64,000 nucleotides of DNA from UBA7960 sp964624065 (GCA_964624065.1 CAZUWF010000008.1:16801-80800), one strand, 5' to 3'. Counted from the first letter of the stretch, positions 45,516 through 54,497 are shown. Notes: generated by a model not told the origin, from the sequence alone. Made by a program: numbers and translations.

Positions 45516-46487
45516 TCACGCATCCCGACTTATCGTGAAATCAATTAGTTTGACCAAAAATTTTCGCGATTGGTTTTCGGGTAGTGTAAGCAGCAGTTCC
45601 AATGCTTCGTTTTTGAATTTGATCATCCGGTTTGCGGCATATTCAATCCCACCGCTTTGATTGATTTTGTCGAGCAACCAGGCCGTCTTCTCGGGGGTTT
45701 TTCCGTTTTTTCGCACAATGGCAAGAATCTTCCTCCTTTCAAGTGGCCCACAGTTTTCCAGCAAATAGATTAGTGGCAAGGTGATTTTTCTCTCTTTGAT
45801 GTCGGTTGCCGAAGGTTTGCCTTTTTTGCGGCTGGTTTCCAAGTCCATTAGGTCGTCCTTAACCTGAAACGCCATACCTATTTTTTCGCCTATTGTCTTC
45901 ATAAGCCTTACTTGATGGGCTGGGGCACCGGCCGACTCGGCACCTGCGGCAAGGCAGGAGGCAATTAAAGATGCCGTTTTTTGGCGTATAATCTCGAAGT
46001 AAACCTCCTCGGTTATGTCCAGCGTCCGCGACTTTTGAATTTGAAGCAACTCCCCCTCGCTCATTTCTTTCACCGACTCCGAAACGATTTTCAGTAGGTC
46101 GAAGTCATTGTTGTTAAGTGCAAGTAACAGACCCCTTGAAAGCAGGTAATCGCCAACCAAAACCGAAATCTTGTTCTTCCAGAGGGCGTTGAGCGAAAAA
46201 AATCCCCTTCGCTCGTAGCTATCATCAACCACGTCGTCGTGAACCAGGGTTGCAGTGTGAAGCATCTCTATGAGAGCGGCCGCGCGGTGGGTTTTGGGAT
46301 TTATATCACCAAAAAGCCCTGCAGAAAAGAAAACAAAAAGAGGCCGCATTTGCTTTCCCTTGCGCTTCATCACAAATCGCATAATGAGGTTAAGCAGCGT
46401 TGAGTTGCTCCTAATTGCCTGCTGAAAGCACTCCTCATACTTTTTGAGGTGCGATTCGACGGGAGACTTAATTTCGTTTAGCGTCAT
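45516..46487 (-). CDS. trans-polyprenyl diphosphate synthase (octaprenyl/heptaprenyl type)
   Basis: 323 residues. First Asp-rich motif LVHDDVVDDSYERRG (DDxxD), second FQVKDDLMDLE, with GKQMRPLFVFFSAGLF near residue 45 carrying the Gly-Lys-x-x-Arg substrate site. It elongates farnesyl or geranylgeranyl diphosphate with IPP to a long-chain trans product, typically the menaquinone side chain. Exact chain length is not predicted here. Lying next to the glycosylation cluster it could be taken for a carrier-lipid enzyme, but undecaprenyl carriers come from cis-prenyltransferases, so quinone synthesis is more likely. A TAACTTTG box (minus strand, 46550-46557) lies 62 bases before the ATG. Confidence 0.9.
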   Translation of the reverse strand: MTLNEIKSPVESHLKKYEECFQQAIRSNSTLLNLIMRFVMKRKGKQMRPLFVFFSAGLFGDINPKTHRAAALIEMLHTATLVHDDVVDDSYERRGFFSLNALWKNKISVLVGDYLLSRGLLLALNNNDFDLLKIVSESVKEMSEGELLQIQKSRTLDITEEVYFEIIRQKTASLIASCLAAGAESAGAPAHQVRLMKTIGEKIGMAFQVKDDLMDLETSRKKGKPSATDIKERKITLPLIYLLENCGPLERRKILAIVRKNGKTPEKTAWLLDKINQSGGIEYAANRMIKFKNEALELLLTLPENQSRKFLVKLIDFTISRDA

Positions 46488-46647
46488 TAACAGGTATTTG
46501 GGTAAAAAAACCTTGATGATTTACATTTAGCCCACATCAAATTGCCATGCAAAGTTAAAACCATTAAGCAATATAAATGTTCGCAAAGTGTTAATAATTG
46601 AAAACCCGTTGATCAATCAATGTGGAATCATCGGCAAGATTTATTGT

Positions 46648-46655
46648 TACTTTTG
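46648..46655 (+). promoter_or_regulatory. -7 promoter box (TACTTTTG) of the hemolysin III family gene
   Basis: Exact TAnnTTTG match, 25 bases before the ATG at 46681, the same spacing as for several other genes here. It supports that ATG over the earlier one at 46588, inside whose frame the box would lie. Confidence 0.45.
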
Positions 46656-46680
46656 TGCCACTTGCAACCTTATTAAACTT

Positions 46681-47334
46681 ATGACTCATAACACTATTGA
46701 ACCCGGCCGTCGCAATTTAACCATAGGCGAAGAAATTGCCAACGGCATAACACACGGCATAGGAGCCTTGCTTGGCATTGCAGCACTTGTAATATTGGTG
46801 GTGGTAGCGGCCAACAAAGGAACGGCCTGGCACGTGGTGAGCTTTGCAATTTTCGGAGCAACGATGGTTTTTCTTTACGCTTCGTCAACACTTTACCATA
46901 GCCTTACCCACAAAAAGGCAAAAAATGTTTTTCAGAGGTTTGACCACGCTGCAATCTTCGCGCTGATAGCCGGAACCTATACCCCATTCTTGCTCACCAC
47001 CATTCGCGGGCCTCTGGGCTGGACTTTTTTCGGGATAATATGGGCCGCTGCCATTACGGGAATGGTGATTCGAAGCATATACCTTCACAGGTTTCGTAAA
47101 CCAATGGTTGCGATTTATCTTATCATGGGTTGGATGTTCGTGTTTATGATCAAGCCGCTGCTTGCCAACCTTTCATCCACAAGTCTTCTTTTCTTGCTTA
47201 TTGGCGGACTGTCTTACACTGTGGGGGTAGTCTTCTACGCCTGGCGCAGCCTCCCCTATGGCCACGGTATCTGGCATCTTTTCGTGCTTGGAGGAACCAT
47301 ATCGCACTTTTTTGCGGTGATATTTTCGGTTTAG
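46681..47334 (+). CDS. hemolysin III / PAQR family membrane protein
   Basis: 217 residues from the ATG at 46681; the frame from 46588 adds 31 residues that overlap the promoter box. Seven helices. The family metal-site motifs are clear: NGITHGIGALLG at the N-terminus, SSTLYHSLTHKKAKNVFQRFDHAAIF with Ser-His and Asp, and the C-terminal HGIWHLFVLGGTISHF with two His. These are the zinc-binding residues of the progestin/adipoQ receptor fold. Bacterial members (YqfA/Hly III) have no settled function; membrane homeostasis or ceramidase-like hydrolase activity has been suggested for the fold. Confidence 0.93.
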   Translation: MTHNTIEPGRRNLTIGEEIANGITHGIGALLGIAALVILVVVAANKGTAWHVVSFAIFGATMVFLYASSTLYHSLTHKKAKNVFQRFDHAAIFALIAGTYTPFLLTTIRGPLGWTFFGIIWAAAITGMVIRSIYLHRFRKPMVAIYLIMGWMFVFMIKPLLANLSSTSLLFLLIGGLSYTVGVVFYAWRSLPYGHGIWHLFVLGGTISHFFAVIFSV

Positions 47335-47432
47335 CCTTTGATGGCCTTTTGACATCGTCGTAATTGGTTGTCATTGGAGGTCGTTTTTAACTTAAGTAGG
47401 TCGTCCTTTCACTTTCACCTTTGATTTTTTAC

Positions 47433-47440
47433 TACCTTTG
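47433..47440 (+). promoter_or_regulatory. -7 promoter box (TACCTTTG) upstream of pfkA
   Basis: Exact TAnnTTTG match, 38 bases before the pfkA ATG at 47479. No TTTG at the ideal upstream distance. Confidence 0.4.
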
Positions 47441-47478
47441 TCAATTGTTAAAACCGATTTTAAAAAACACCTAACTGT

Positions 47479-48576
47479 ATGAAAAAAAGAGTTTTAGTAA
47501 CAACCGGTGGAGGAGATTGCCCTGGGTTAAATGCCGTGATTCGCGCCATAGTGCTGAGGGCGGCCAAGGAGCGCGAATGGGAGGTTGTAGGCAGCATCGA
47601 TGCATTTAACGGTGTGCTCAAAGAACCCAACGAAATTGTGGTTCTTACGGAAAAAGAGGTTGACGGAATACACATAAGGGGTGGCACCATAATTGGCACA
47701 ACCAACAAGGGCGGCCCGTTTGCCTGGCCAATTAAAAATACTGATGGCACTTGGGGCGAGGCCGATAGGTCTGACGAAATGTTGCGGAGGCTTCAATTTT
47801 TGGGTATTGATGCAGTGATAAACATTGGTGGCGATGGCTCCCAGCGAATCTCTCAAGCACTCTACGAAAAGGGCCTCAACATCATTGGCGTACCAAAAAC
47901 CATTGACAATGACCTTCAGTCAACCGATTTTACCTTCGGCTTCCAAACTGCAGTACAAGAGGCAACCACAGCCGTTGACAAGCTTGTAACCACCGCTGCA
48001 AGCCATAACAGGGTGCTGGTGCTTGAGGTAATGGGCCGGTATGCCGGATGGATCGCGCTCCATAGTGCGGTGGCTGGCGGTGCGCACATTTGCCTGATTC
48101 CTGAAATCCCATACGACATAAACAAGGTTATGGACAGCCTATACAAGCGCTTTAGGTACGGTAGGGGTTACGCCATAATTGTGATTGCCGAGGGTGCAAT
48201 GCCAAAAGACGGAACCCTTCACTACCAGGAAAGCACTGAGGTGGGATACGAAAATGTTCGACTTGGTGGGGTGGCTTCAAAGTTAATTTCCCAACTTAAG
48301 CAGGCAGGCCTCGATGCAGACATGCGCGAGACAGTTCTTGGCCACTTGCAGCGTGGTGGTACTCCTGTGGCATACGATAGGGTGCTGGCAACACAGTTTG
48401 GTGCAAAGGCTTTCGAAATGGTGCTAAACAAAGAGTTCGGGAAAATGGTGGCATACAGGCATCCAAACATTGTTTCGGTGCAAATTGAAGAAGCTATAAG
48501 CCAATACAACTTTGTAGATCCAGACTCGGATTTGGTGAAAACCGCCAAGGGAATCGGAATAGGAATGGGGGATTAG
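47479..48576 (+). CDS. pfkA: 6-phosphofructokinase, group III-like
   Basis: 365 residues. It phosphorylates fructose-6-phosphate at C1. N-terminal TTGGGDCPGLNAVIRAIV, phosphoryl-donor site NIGGDGSQRISQ, catalytic PKTIDNDL, then EVMGRYAGWIAL and the C-terminal GHLQRGGTPVAYDR. The donor site has Gly at the position that is Asp in PPi-dependent enzymes (GGDG, not GGDD), yet Lys at the TIDND-preceding position (PKTIDND) as in PPi enzymes. This G/K pair is typical of the ATP-using actinobacterial-type group III PFKs, so ATP is the more likely donor, but specificity is not certain. Single gene with its own promoter box. Confidence 0.92.
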   Translation: MKKRVLVTTGGGDCPGLNAVIRAIVLRAAKEREWEVVGSIDAFNGVLKEPNEIVVLTEKEVDGIHIRGGTIIGTTNKGGPFAWPIKNTDGTWGEADRSDEMLRRLQFLGIDAVINIGGDGSQRISQALYEKGLNIIGVPKTIDNDLQSTDFTFGFQTAVQEATTAVDKLVTTAASHNRVLVLEVMGRYAGWIALHSAVAGGAHICLIPEIPYDINKVMDSLYKRFRYGRGYAIIVIAEGAMPKDGTLHYQESTEVGYENVRLGGVASKLISQLKQAGLDADMRETVLGHLQRGGTPVAYDRVLATQFGAKAFEMVLNKEFGKMVAYRHPNIVSVQIEEAISQYNFVDPDSDLVKTAKGIGIGMGD

Positions 48577-48795
48577 TTAAATGACGGGCGAAAAGAGAAA
48601 AGCCAAGAAAAGTATTGGAGGTCTGTAAAGTTTTTTAATTGAGGGGGTTGAGAAGCTTGGAGGCTGATAAAGTTGTAGATTGTAGGTTTTTGGTTTATAC
48701 CTGCCGTTTGCTTTTGCTCTTTTGTTCGCCCTTAGCTATAAGTTTTTCTCTATTCACCATTCACTATTCGTGTCCATCGACTCCTTCCTTTTTTT

Positions 48796-51291
48796 ATGAG
48801 CTTCAAAACCCTTTTTGTCGACATTTTGTTGCCTCTGCCCGTTGATGGTTACTTTACCTACAGGGTTCCGCAGGAGCTCAATGACTATGTATTGGTGGGC
48901 CAGAGGGCCGTGGTGCAATTTGGTAACCGAAAGGTTTATTCTGGCCTGGTAAGGCGTATTCACCAGCAACCGCCACAAGAATTCACGGCAAAATACCTTA
49001 TTTCTCTTCTCGACAATTCTCCGGTGGTCAAAGAAAACCAGTTTGAATTTTGGGAGTGGCTCGCCAATTATTATTGCTGCACCCCGGGAGAGGTAATGGC
49101 AGCAGCATTGCCACCCGCCCTAAAGCTTGCGGGAGAAACGAGAATGGTCTTGAACCCCCAAAAGTATTTTGACCCTGGGTTTAACCTTAACGAAAAGGAG
49201 GCCAGCATTCTGACAGCCCTCGAAAACCGTAAGGAACTTACCTTGTCGGATGCCGCTACTATAGCAGGCTTGCCAAAGGTTCTTCCGGTGGTTAAGGGAT
49301 TGGTTGAAAAGGGGTTAATCCATTTGTTTGATTCGCTCGAAGATCACTATAAGCCCAAGTTAGAAACCATTGTAAGGCTTTCGGACGAGTACGATGATGA
49401 CCGAAGCTTGAAGGAAGTGTTTGACGAGGCAGAAAGAAAAGCCCCACGACAGTTGGAGTTGCTAATCAACTTCGTTAGATTTTCCAAGCGTTTCGATTCC
49501 AATCCCCAGGATGTTGTCAAAAAGGATTTGGTAGCCTCGATTAAGGGCGGCGCGGCTGCTTTTGCATCCCTGCACAAAAAAGGGGTTTTCTACACCGTTG
49601 AGCGCACCTTGAGCCGTTTTGAGCACAACAAGGAGAAAAACAAGGTCGTAGCCTTGAACGCAAATCAAGAAGATGCTCTTAATAAGATAAAAGTAGATTT
49701 TGAAACCTATGGTGTTTGTTTGCTACACGGAGTTACTTCGAGCGGAAAGACGGAGATTTACATCAAGCTCATCAACGAGTACCTGGCCAAAGGATTCCAA
49801 GCACTTTACCTATTGCCCGAAATTGCACTCACTGCCCAAATCATTGGCAGGTTGCAGGATAACTTTGGCAGCAAGGCAGGTGTTTACCACTCCCGATTCA
49901 ACTCAAACGAAAGGATGGAGGTATGGAACAACCTGCTTTTTGGCGGAATAGAGTCTAACGAAAAAACCATCAAGTACGACCTGGTGCTTGGGCCACGCTC
50001 GGCCATGTTCTTGCCCTTTCAAAACCTCGGATTGATAATTATTGACGAAGAGCACGAGCCAAGCTACAAACAATATGATCCGGCACCCCGCTACCACGCC
50101 CGCGATGCAGCCATATACCTGGCATCAAAACACAAGGCAAAGGTTTTGATGGGCTCTGCAACCCCTTCTTTAGAAAGTTACTTCAACGCTTTGCGCGGAA
50201 AATTTGGCCTCACGGAGATAAATCACAGACACGGCGGGGTAATGATGCCCGAAATAGTGGTGGCCGATCTAAAGAACGAAACCCGTCACCGAAAAATGAA
50301 ATCCCATTTCTCGTCAATTCTTTTCGAAGAAATGGGAAAGGCACTGCAAAACAACGAACAGGTTATCCTTTTTCAAAATCGGAGGGGGTTTTCGCCGCGA
50401 GTGGAGTGTGGTGTGTGCAACTGGATGCCCGAATGCCACCAGTGCGACGTGAGCCTCATTTACCACAAAAAGATCAACAAGCTCAAATGCCACTACTGCG
50501 GGTTCTCGATGGTTCCACCAAGCAACTGCCATTCGTGCAACTCCACCAATTTGCAACTCAAAGGCTTCGGTACCGAAAAAATTGAAGAGGAACTGCCATT
50601 GTTATTTCCCGAGGCCAAGGTGGCAAGAATGGACTTGGACTCAACCCGTTCGAAAAACGCCTACCATACCCTCATAGGCGACTTCGAAGATAGAAAAATT
50701 GACATCCTTGTTGGCACCCAAATGGTTAGCAAGGGGCTGGATTTTGACAATGTTGGAGTGGTTGGCATTCTAAATGCCGACAATATGTTGGGGTTTCCCG
50801 ATTTCAGGTCGGCCGAAAGAGCCTTCCAGTTGATGGCACAAGTAAGCGGAAGGGCAGGTAGAAGCAACAGGAGAGGCAAGGTGGTCATTCAAACTTGGAA
50901 CGTTGAAAACAAGGTTGTTCAACAAGTAGTTGAAAATAATTATCAAGGTATGTACCAGGAACAAATGGCCGACAGACAAAGGTTTCTTTACCCGCCGTAT
51001 GTTAGACTGGTGGTTGTTTCGGTGCTTCATCGCGATGCCGATACCACTAACAAACACGCTGCTGAACTAGCAAGGAGGCTTAGAAGTGAGTATAATAACA
51101 AGGTGCTCGGTCCGGAATTTCCAGTTGTTTCGCGTATCAAGAACCAATACATCAAAAACATTATGGTAAAGCTAAACCGCGACTCAACCTTGACTGCCAA
51201 CAAAAAGAAAATCACCGAAATAATAGATTTTTTCAAATCCGATTTGAGCTATAAGGGCTCGCGAATTATTGTCGATGTTGACCCGAAGTAG
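48796..51291 (+). CDS. priA: primosomal protein N' (replication-restart helicase PriA)
   Basis: 831 residues. The N-terminal 3'-DNA-binding domain opens FVDILLPLPVDGYFTYRVP. Helicase motif I is LLHGVTSSGKTEIYIK and motif II IIIDEEHEPSYKQYD. Eight Cys in the zinc-binding module (CGVCNWMPECHQCD, then CHYCGF and CHSCNS) lie between the helicase lobes. The late motifs ILVGTQMVSKGLDF and QVSGRAGRSNR complete helicase lobe 2. PriA reloads the replisome at stalled or repaired forks. Compared with E. coli PriA (732) it is longer, with extra sequence around residues 115-290. It starts about 220 bases after pfkA, with a G/T-rich spacer between. Confidence 0.96.
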   Translation: MSFKTLFVDILLPLPVDGYFTYRVPQELNDYVLVGQRAVVQFGNRKVYSGLVRRIHQQPPQEFTAKYLISLLDNSPVVKENQFEFWEWLANYYCCTPGEVMAAALPPALKLAGETRMVLNPQKYFDPGFNLNEKEASILTALENRKELTLSDAATIAGLPKVLPVVKGLVEKGLIHLFDSLEDHYKPKLETIVRLSDEYDDDRSLKEVFDEAERKAPRQLELLINFVRFSKRFDSNPQDVVKKDLVASIKGGAAAFASLHKKGVFYTVERTLSRFEHNKEKNKVVALNANQEDALNKIKVDFETYGVCLLHGVTSSGKTEIYIKLINEYLAKGFQALYLLPEIALTAQIIGRLQDNFGSKAGVYHSRFNSNERMEVWNNLLFGGIESNEKTIKYDLVLGPRSAMFLPFQNLGLIIIDEEHEPSYKQYDPAPRYHARDAAIYLASKHKAKVLMGSATPSLESYFNALRGKFGLTEINHRHGGVMMPEIVVADLKNETRHRKMKSHFSSILFEEMGKALQNNEQVILFQNRRGFSPRVECGVCNWMPECHQCDVSLIYHKKINKLKCHYCGFSMVPPSNCHSCNSTNLQLKGFGTEKIEEELPLLFPEAKVARMDLDSTRSKNAYHTLIGDFEDRKIDILVGTQMVSKGLDFDNVGVVGILNADNMLGFPDFRSAERAFQLMAQVSGRAGRSNRRGKVVIQTWNVENKVVQQVVENNYQGMYQEQMADRQRFLYPPYVRLVVVSVLHRDADTTNKHAAELARRLRSEYNNKVLGPEFPVVSRIKNQYIKNIMVKLNRDSTLTANKKKITEIIDFFKSDLSYKGSRIIVDVDPK

Positions 51292-51323
51292 TTTATTGCG
51301 GGGAGTTTTTGGTCAATATTAAT

Positions 51324-51617
51324 TTAATCCTTCTCTTCGATCAAAAAAACATCCTCCCCCTCTTTTTTCATAAGGTATTTCTCGCGGGCAAACTTCTCAA
51401 GGGCTTCAGGGTTTTCTCTCAAATCCTTTATGGTAATGCTGTCATTGTTGATTTCGTTCTGGTAGTACACTTTTTCACGCTTCAGTTCACGCAGCTCCTT
51501 ACGAAGCCTTAGCTGATAAAAGAAATTATTGTCGTCCAGAAATAAAAACCAAACAAGGACGGAAAGCCCCACCAAAAAATACTTGTTCTTGAATATGGAT
51601 GGTACATTGAAATTCAT
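51324..51617 (-). CDS. septum formation initiator family protein (DivIC/FtsB-like)
   Basis: 97 residues: short cytoplasmic N-terminus, one membrane helix (about 12-28), then a coiled coil (LRLRKELRELKREKVYYQNE) and the family closing patch PEALEKFAREKYLMKKEGEDVF. This is the bitopic FtsB/DivIC layout. Such proteins bridge FtsQ/DivIB and FtsL in the divisome. It is convergent with priA. An exact TACCTTTG box on the minus strand (51622-51629) ends only 4 bases before the ATG. Confidence 0.85.
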   Translation of the reverse strand: MNFNVPSIFKNKYFLVGLSVLVWFLFLDDNNFFYQLRLRKELRELKREKVYYQNEINNDSITIKDLRENPEALEKFAREKYLMKKEGEDVFLIEEKD

Positions 51618-51687
51618 ATAGCAAAGGTATAACTTTTTGGCGGAAAGCTTTTGGGCGAAAACACCCGCTTTTTTTTGGAGAAACGAA

Positions 51688-52332
51688 CTATCCTTTTTTG
51701 TTCACATCCAGCAATTCCTTAATGGTTTCTTTTAAGAGCCCGACTGACCATTTAACAATCACCATAGAGCTGATCAAAGCGGCTATTGTGTCAACAAATG
51801 GAATGTCCCAAATCTTGGAAGCCAACAAGCCAAGGATTGCCGAAACACTGGTCAAGGTATCTGCAATTACATGCAAGTATGCTGCCTTTATGTTGTGGTC
51901 GGAGTGATCCTTGTTGTGATGCAAGATAAGTGCGCTGGCTATGTTTACCACCAACCCAATGGTGGCCACTATTATTGCTTCGCGATAAACTATTTCGGCA
52001 GGATTCTTGAACCGGTCAAATGCCTCAACAACGATAGCAAATGCAAAAATCAACAACACCAAACCACTGCTATAACCGGCCAACGAGAGGATTTTGTCAG
52101 GATTTCCGTTGAATTTTTTGCTTGTGGATAGCTTCCTAACTATTATGTATGCAATCAAGCTCAACCCAATTGCCAAAACGTGCGATCCCATATGAATTCC
52201 ATCGGCAAGCAAGGCCATTGATTTGGTCGCAAGACCGAAATATATTTCCAACACCATAGTTACGGCAGTCAAAAGAACTACCAACATAGTTCGCCTTTCG
52301 TTGGTATGCCTGTGATCGTTCATAATTTTCAA
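51688..52332 (-). CDS. cation diffusion facilitator, DmeF-like metal exporter
   Basis: 214 residues, six helices. The metal-site motifs are ALLADGIHMGSHVLAI in helix 2 and AYLHVIADTLTSVSAI in helix 5 (HxxxD). Helix 2 has Asp-x-x-His-x-x-x-His in place of the common Asp-x-x-x-Asp, as in the DmeF Co/Ni exporters, whose opening ERRTMLVVLLTAVTMVLEI is also matched. The usual cytoplasmic C-terminal metal-sensing domain is absent, since the chain ends just after helix 6, and the intervening loop has only a short HHNKDHSDHN His patch. Predicted role: divalent metal efflux across the inner membrane in exchange for protons. A start at Met4 (NDHRHT) is possible. Confidence 0.87.
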   Translation of the reverse strand: MKIMNDHRHTNERRTMLVVLLTAVTMVLEIYFGLATKSMALLADGIHMGSHVLAIGLSLIAYIIVRKLSTSKKFNGNPDKILSLAGYSSGLVLLIFAFAIVVEAFDRFKNPAEIVYREAIIVATIGLVVNIASALILHHNKDHSDHNIKAAYLHVIADTLTSVSAILGLLASKIWDIPFVDTIAALISSMVIVKWSVGLLKETIKELLDVNKKG

Positions 52333-52668
52333 AAGTCTTGCGTTGTCGCGTATTTTACCCCGCCCATTTCAAAATATTATCGCCTCCACACCATTTCGTG
52401 ATTAATTTCAAATACGAAAAGTAGTCACCTAAGCTAACGCCTGAGGTAACGATTTGTTTTGCAATTCTTGCACTCTGCTCCCCTGTGCGTGATTGTTGAG
52501 AATTGATGATAATAACTTGTAATTAGGACAATGAGTTAAGGATTCCTCTTTTTTCTGTTTTAAACAAGGCCTCCACTTACCCCACCTCTAATACCCGGGA
52601 GACATTCTTTACCAATAACTCTTCATCCCTTGGTCCTCAATCTTAATTGTCTATTGCCCATCTATACG
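52333..52668. other. intergenic region, no feature recognised
   Basis: 336 bases between the metal-exporter gene start and the tsaB stop, both on the minus strand. I see no ORF, RNA fold or clear terminator; the part near tsaB is pyrimidine-rich on the plus strand. Confidence 0.5.
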
Positions 52669-53394
52669 TCAACCCGAAAGACCCTTCACCTTTGGGGCTC
52701 CAGCCACAAAATCTTTGAGGTACACCGGCTCGAAATATGCCATATCAACAAATTCCTGATTGTTGAAAAGCCTGAACGCCTCCCTCACCATTCCGCGAGC
52801 CGATGTGTGAATGTTGTCATAAAACAAGGCATTGGGGTGCGACAAAACCTCGCGGCACTTTGCTGCCCCGTCGCCAAAAAAAGCAATTCTGTTTTTTTCG
52901 AGCACCTCTGCAAAAGTGCCTTGACTCACAATTTTGGCACTTGTTGCTTCAAGTGTATTTAAATCTAGGTCGTACATTGCGGTGTAAACCTCCATACGCC
53001 TTGCGTCAATCATAGGGCAAAGCAATAACGGCTTATCTGAACCCTTTTTTACAAGCTCATCGCCTTCGGATTGCAACAAAAAATTTGCGGCAAGCGCTTT
53101 TAGGGTATCAACAGCCGCCAAAGGCTTGTCGAGGGCAAAGCAAAAACCTTTTGCTGCCGAAACCCCTATTCGCAATCCAGTGTACGACCCAGGTCCGCCA
53201 CTAACGCCAACACAATCGATTTGGTTGTATTTCAGCCCTGCCCTCTCAATTGCTTTCTCAACAAAAACAGTAAGCAATGCCGAATGCGAGTAATTTTCGC
53301 TATTGTCTTCCTCTATCCAAACCAGATTACCATTGTTGGCAATGGCAATCGAACAAACGCGGGTAGAGGTTTCTATTAGCAGTATATTGGTCAT
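52669..53394 (-). CDS. tsaB: tRNA threonylcarbamoyladenosine biosynthesis protein TsaB
   Basis: 241 residues from the ATG at 53394; the frame from 53436 adds 14 residues not seen in the family. The ASKHA fold opens NILLIETSTRVCSIAIANNG, and the core signature VSGGPGSYTGLRIGVSAAKGF is exact for TsaB. It is the non-catalytic partner of TsaD (with TsaE) in making t6A37 on ANN-decoding tRNAs, and is essential in many bacteria. tsaD and tsaE are not in the window. A TAATTTTG box (minus strand, 53416-53423) lies 21 bases before the chosen ATG, supporting it. Confidence 0.95.
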   Translation of the reverse strand: MTNILLIETSTRVCSIAIANNGNLVWIEEDNSENYSHSALLTVFVEKAIERAGLKYNQIDCVGVSGGPGSYTGLRIGVSAAKGFCFALDKPLAAVDTLKALAANFLLQSEGDELVKKGSDKPLLLCPMIDARRMEVYTAMYDLDLNTLEATSAKIVSQGTFAEVLEKNRIAFFGDGAAKCREVLSHPNALFYDNIHTSARGMVREAFRLFNNQEFVDMAYFEPVYLKDFVAGAPKVKGLSG

Positions 53395-53570
53395 TATGTG
53401 CAAAAAAATAAAACGCAAAATTACCGATTTTGCCATTAGGTTTGAGAAAAGTCAAAAATATGAGCGCAACCAAAAAACCTTTTGAAACCCGTTAAACTTT
53501 TACGGAAAATTTTAATCAAAGGAACAACGTTGGTGCTTTGAATCTATGTTCCACAAAAAATCAAAAAAAA

Positions 53571-54446
53571 ATGAAAACCAAATCAATTTTTAAAATTTTT
53601 CTTGCGTTAGCATTTGCTCTTCCGTTTCTGGCCTGCCAAAAAGAAAAGTTGGAAGTTGCGGCTGAAATAGGCGAAGAAGAAGTAATCGCAGACGGCGTAT
53701 GGGGGGAGTTGCTCGGCGAAACAGACGATGTGGGCTCCCTGTTACATTTCAATTCCTACCTGAATGCAAACCTGAAAAGCGACCCAATCTATGATGCCAA
53801 GAACAGGCCGCCCTCTTCTGGTCAAAGAATTGTTACCATTGAACAAATCCCCGGAAACTCGCAATGGCAGGGATTTCCCAAAAAGATTACCATCCAATTC
53901 ATCAACTGGCAGATTGGTCAAGGACCTATCAAAAATGGGTTTGTGTTCATAGTGTTGAATGGACCCATTGACAGACCAGGCACCAGCAGGGTTGTAACCA
54001 CACAAGATTTTACAGTAGGAGGAAATCTGGTGGAAGGTACAAAAACCGTTGCCAGGATTGATCAAACCAACTGGCAAATCACTTTGGCCGGAGGAAAAAT
54101 CACTTTTGAGGACGGAACCTTCGCCACAAGAAATATGACCCGAAACCGTAAATGGGTAGCCGGAACCCTTACCCCATTCTTTATTTGGGACGATGAATTT
54201 GAAATTACTGGCAACACCAATGGTACCAGAAGAAACGGCGCAAGTTATACCGCCACAATAACCAAGCCTATTTTGGTAAAAATGGCTTGCAAGTGGTTTG
54301 TTTCTGGCACAAAAGAAATGGTTTCGAACAACAACACAGTCATACTAGATTATGGCGACGGCGAGTGCGACAATATTGCAACCGTTACTGTAAACGGCGA
54401 AACCAGAGAAATAACTATCAGACCAAGGCCAAGGCCAAAACCCTAA
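53571..54446 (+). CDS. hypothetical lipoprotein
   Basis: 291 residues from the ATG at 53571. The lipoprotein signal is strong (KSIFKIFLALAFALPFLACQ) with the lipobox Cys near residue 19. The mature part is rich in beta strands, with an acidic stretch after the signal (AEIGEEEVIADG), a repeated-looking core and a proline/arginine tail RPRPRPKP. The acidic residues just after the lipid Cys region might favour surface export of the lipoprotein, but the classical signal is not exact. No family is recognised. It is a single gene with its own terminator. Confidence 0.8.
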   Translation: MKTKSIFKIFLALAFALPFLACQKEKLEVAAEIGEEEVIADGVWGELLGETDDVGSLLHFNSYLNANLKSDPIYDAKNRPPSSGQRIVTIEQIPGNSQWQGFPKKITIQFINWQIGQGPIKNGFVFIVLNGPIDRPGTSRVVTTQDFTVGGNLVEGTKTVARIDQTNWQITLAGGKITFEDGTFATRNMTRNRKWVAGTLTPFFIWDDEFEITGNTNGTRRNGASYTATITKPILVKMACKWFVSGTKEMVSNNNTVILDYGDGECDNIATVTVNGETREITIRPRPRPKP

Positions 54447-54465
54447 TGTTAATCCTTTTTTTAGA

Positions 54466-54497
54466 AGGGGGCTTGATTAATTCGAGCCCCTTTTTTT
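54466..54497 (+). terminator. rho-independent terminator after the lipoprotein gene
   Basis: AAGGGGGCT ... AGCCCC stem (54466-54473 with 54485-54490) with an 11-base loop, followed by seven T (54491-54497). It lies about 20 bases after the stop codon. Confidence 0.85.

Noticed and set aside
45516..46487. Undecaprenyl carrier synthase for the glycan cluster
   Set aside because: The DDxxD motifs mark a trans-prenyltransferase; undecaprenyl diphosphate is made by the unrelated cis family, so quinone side-chain synthesis is more likely.
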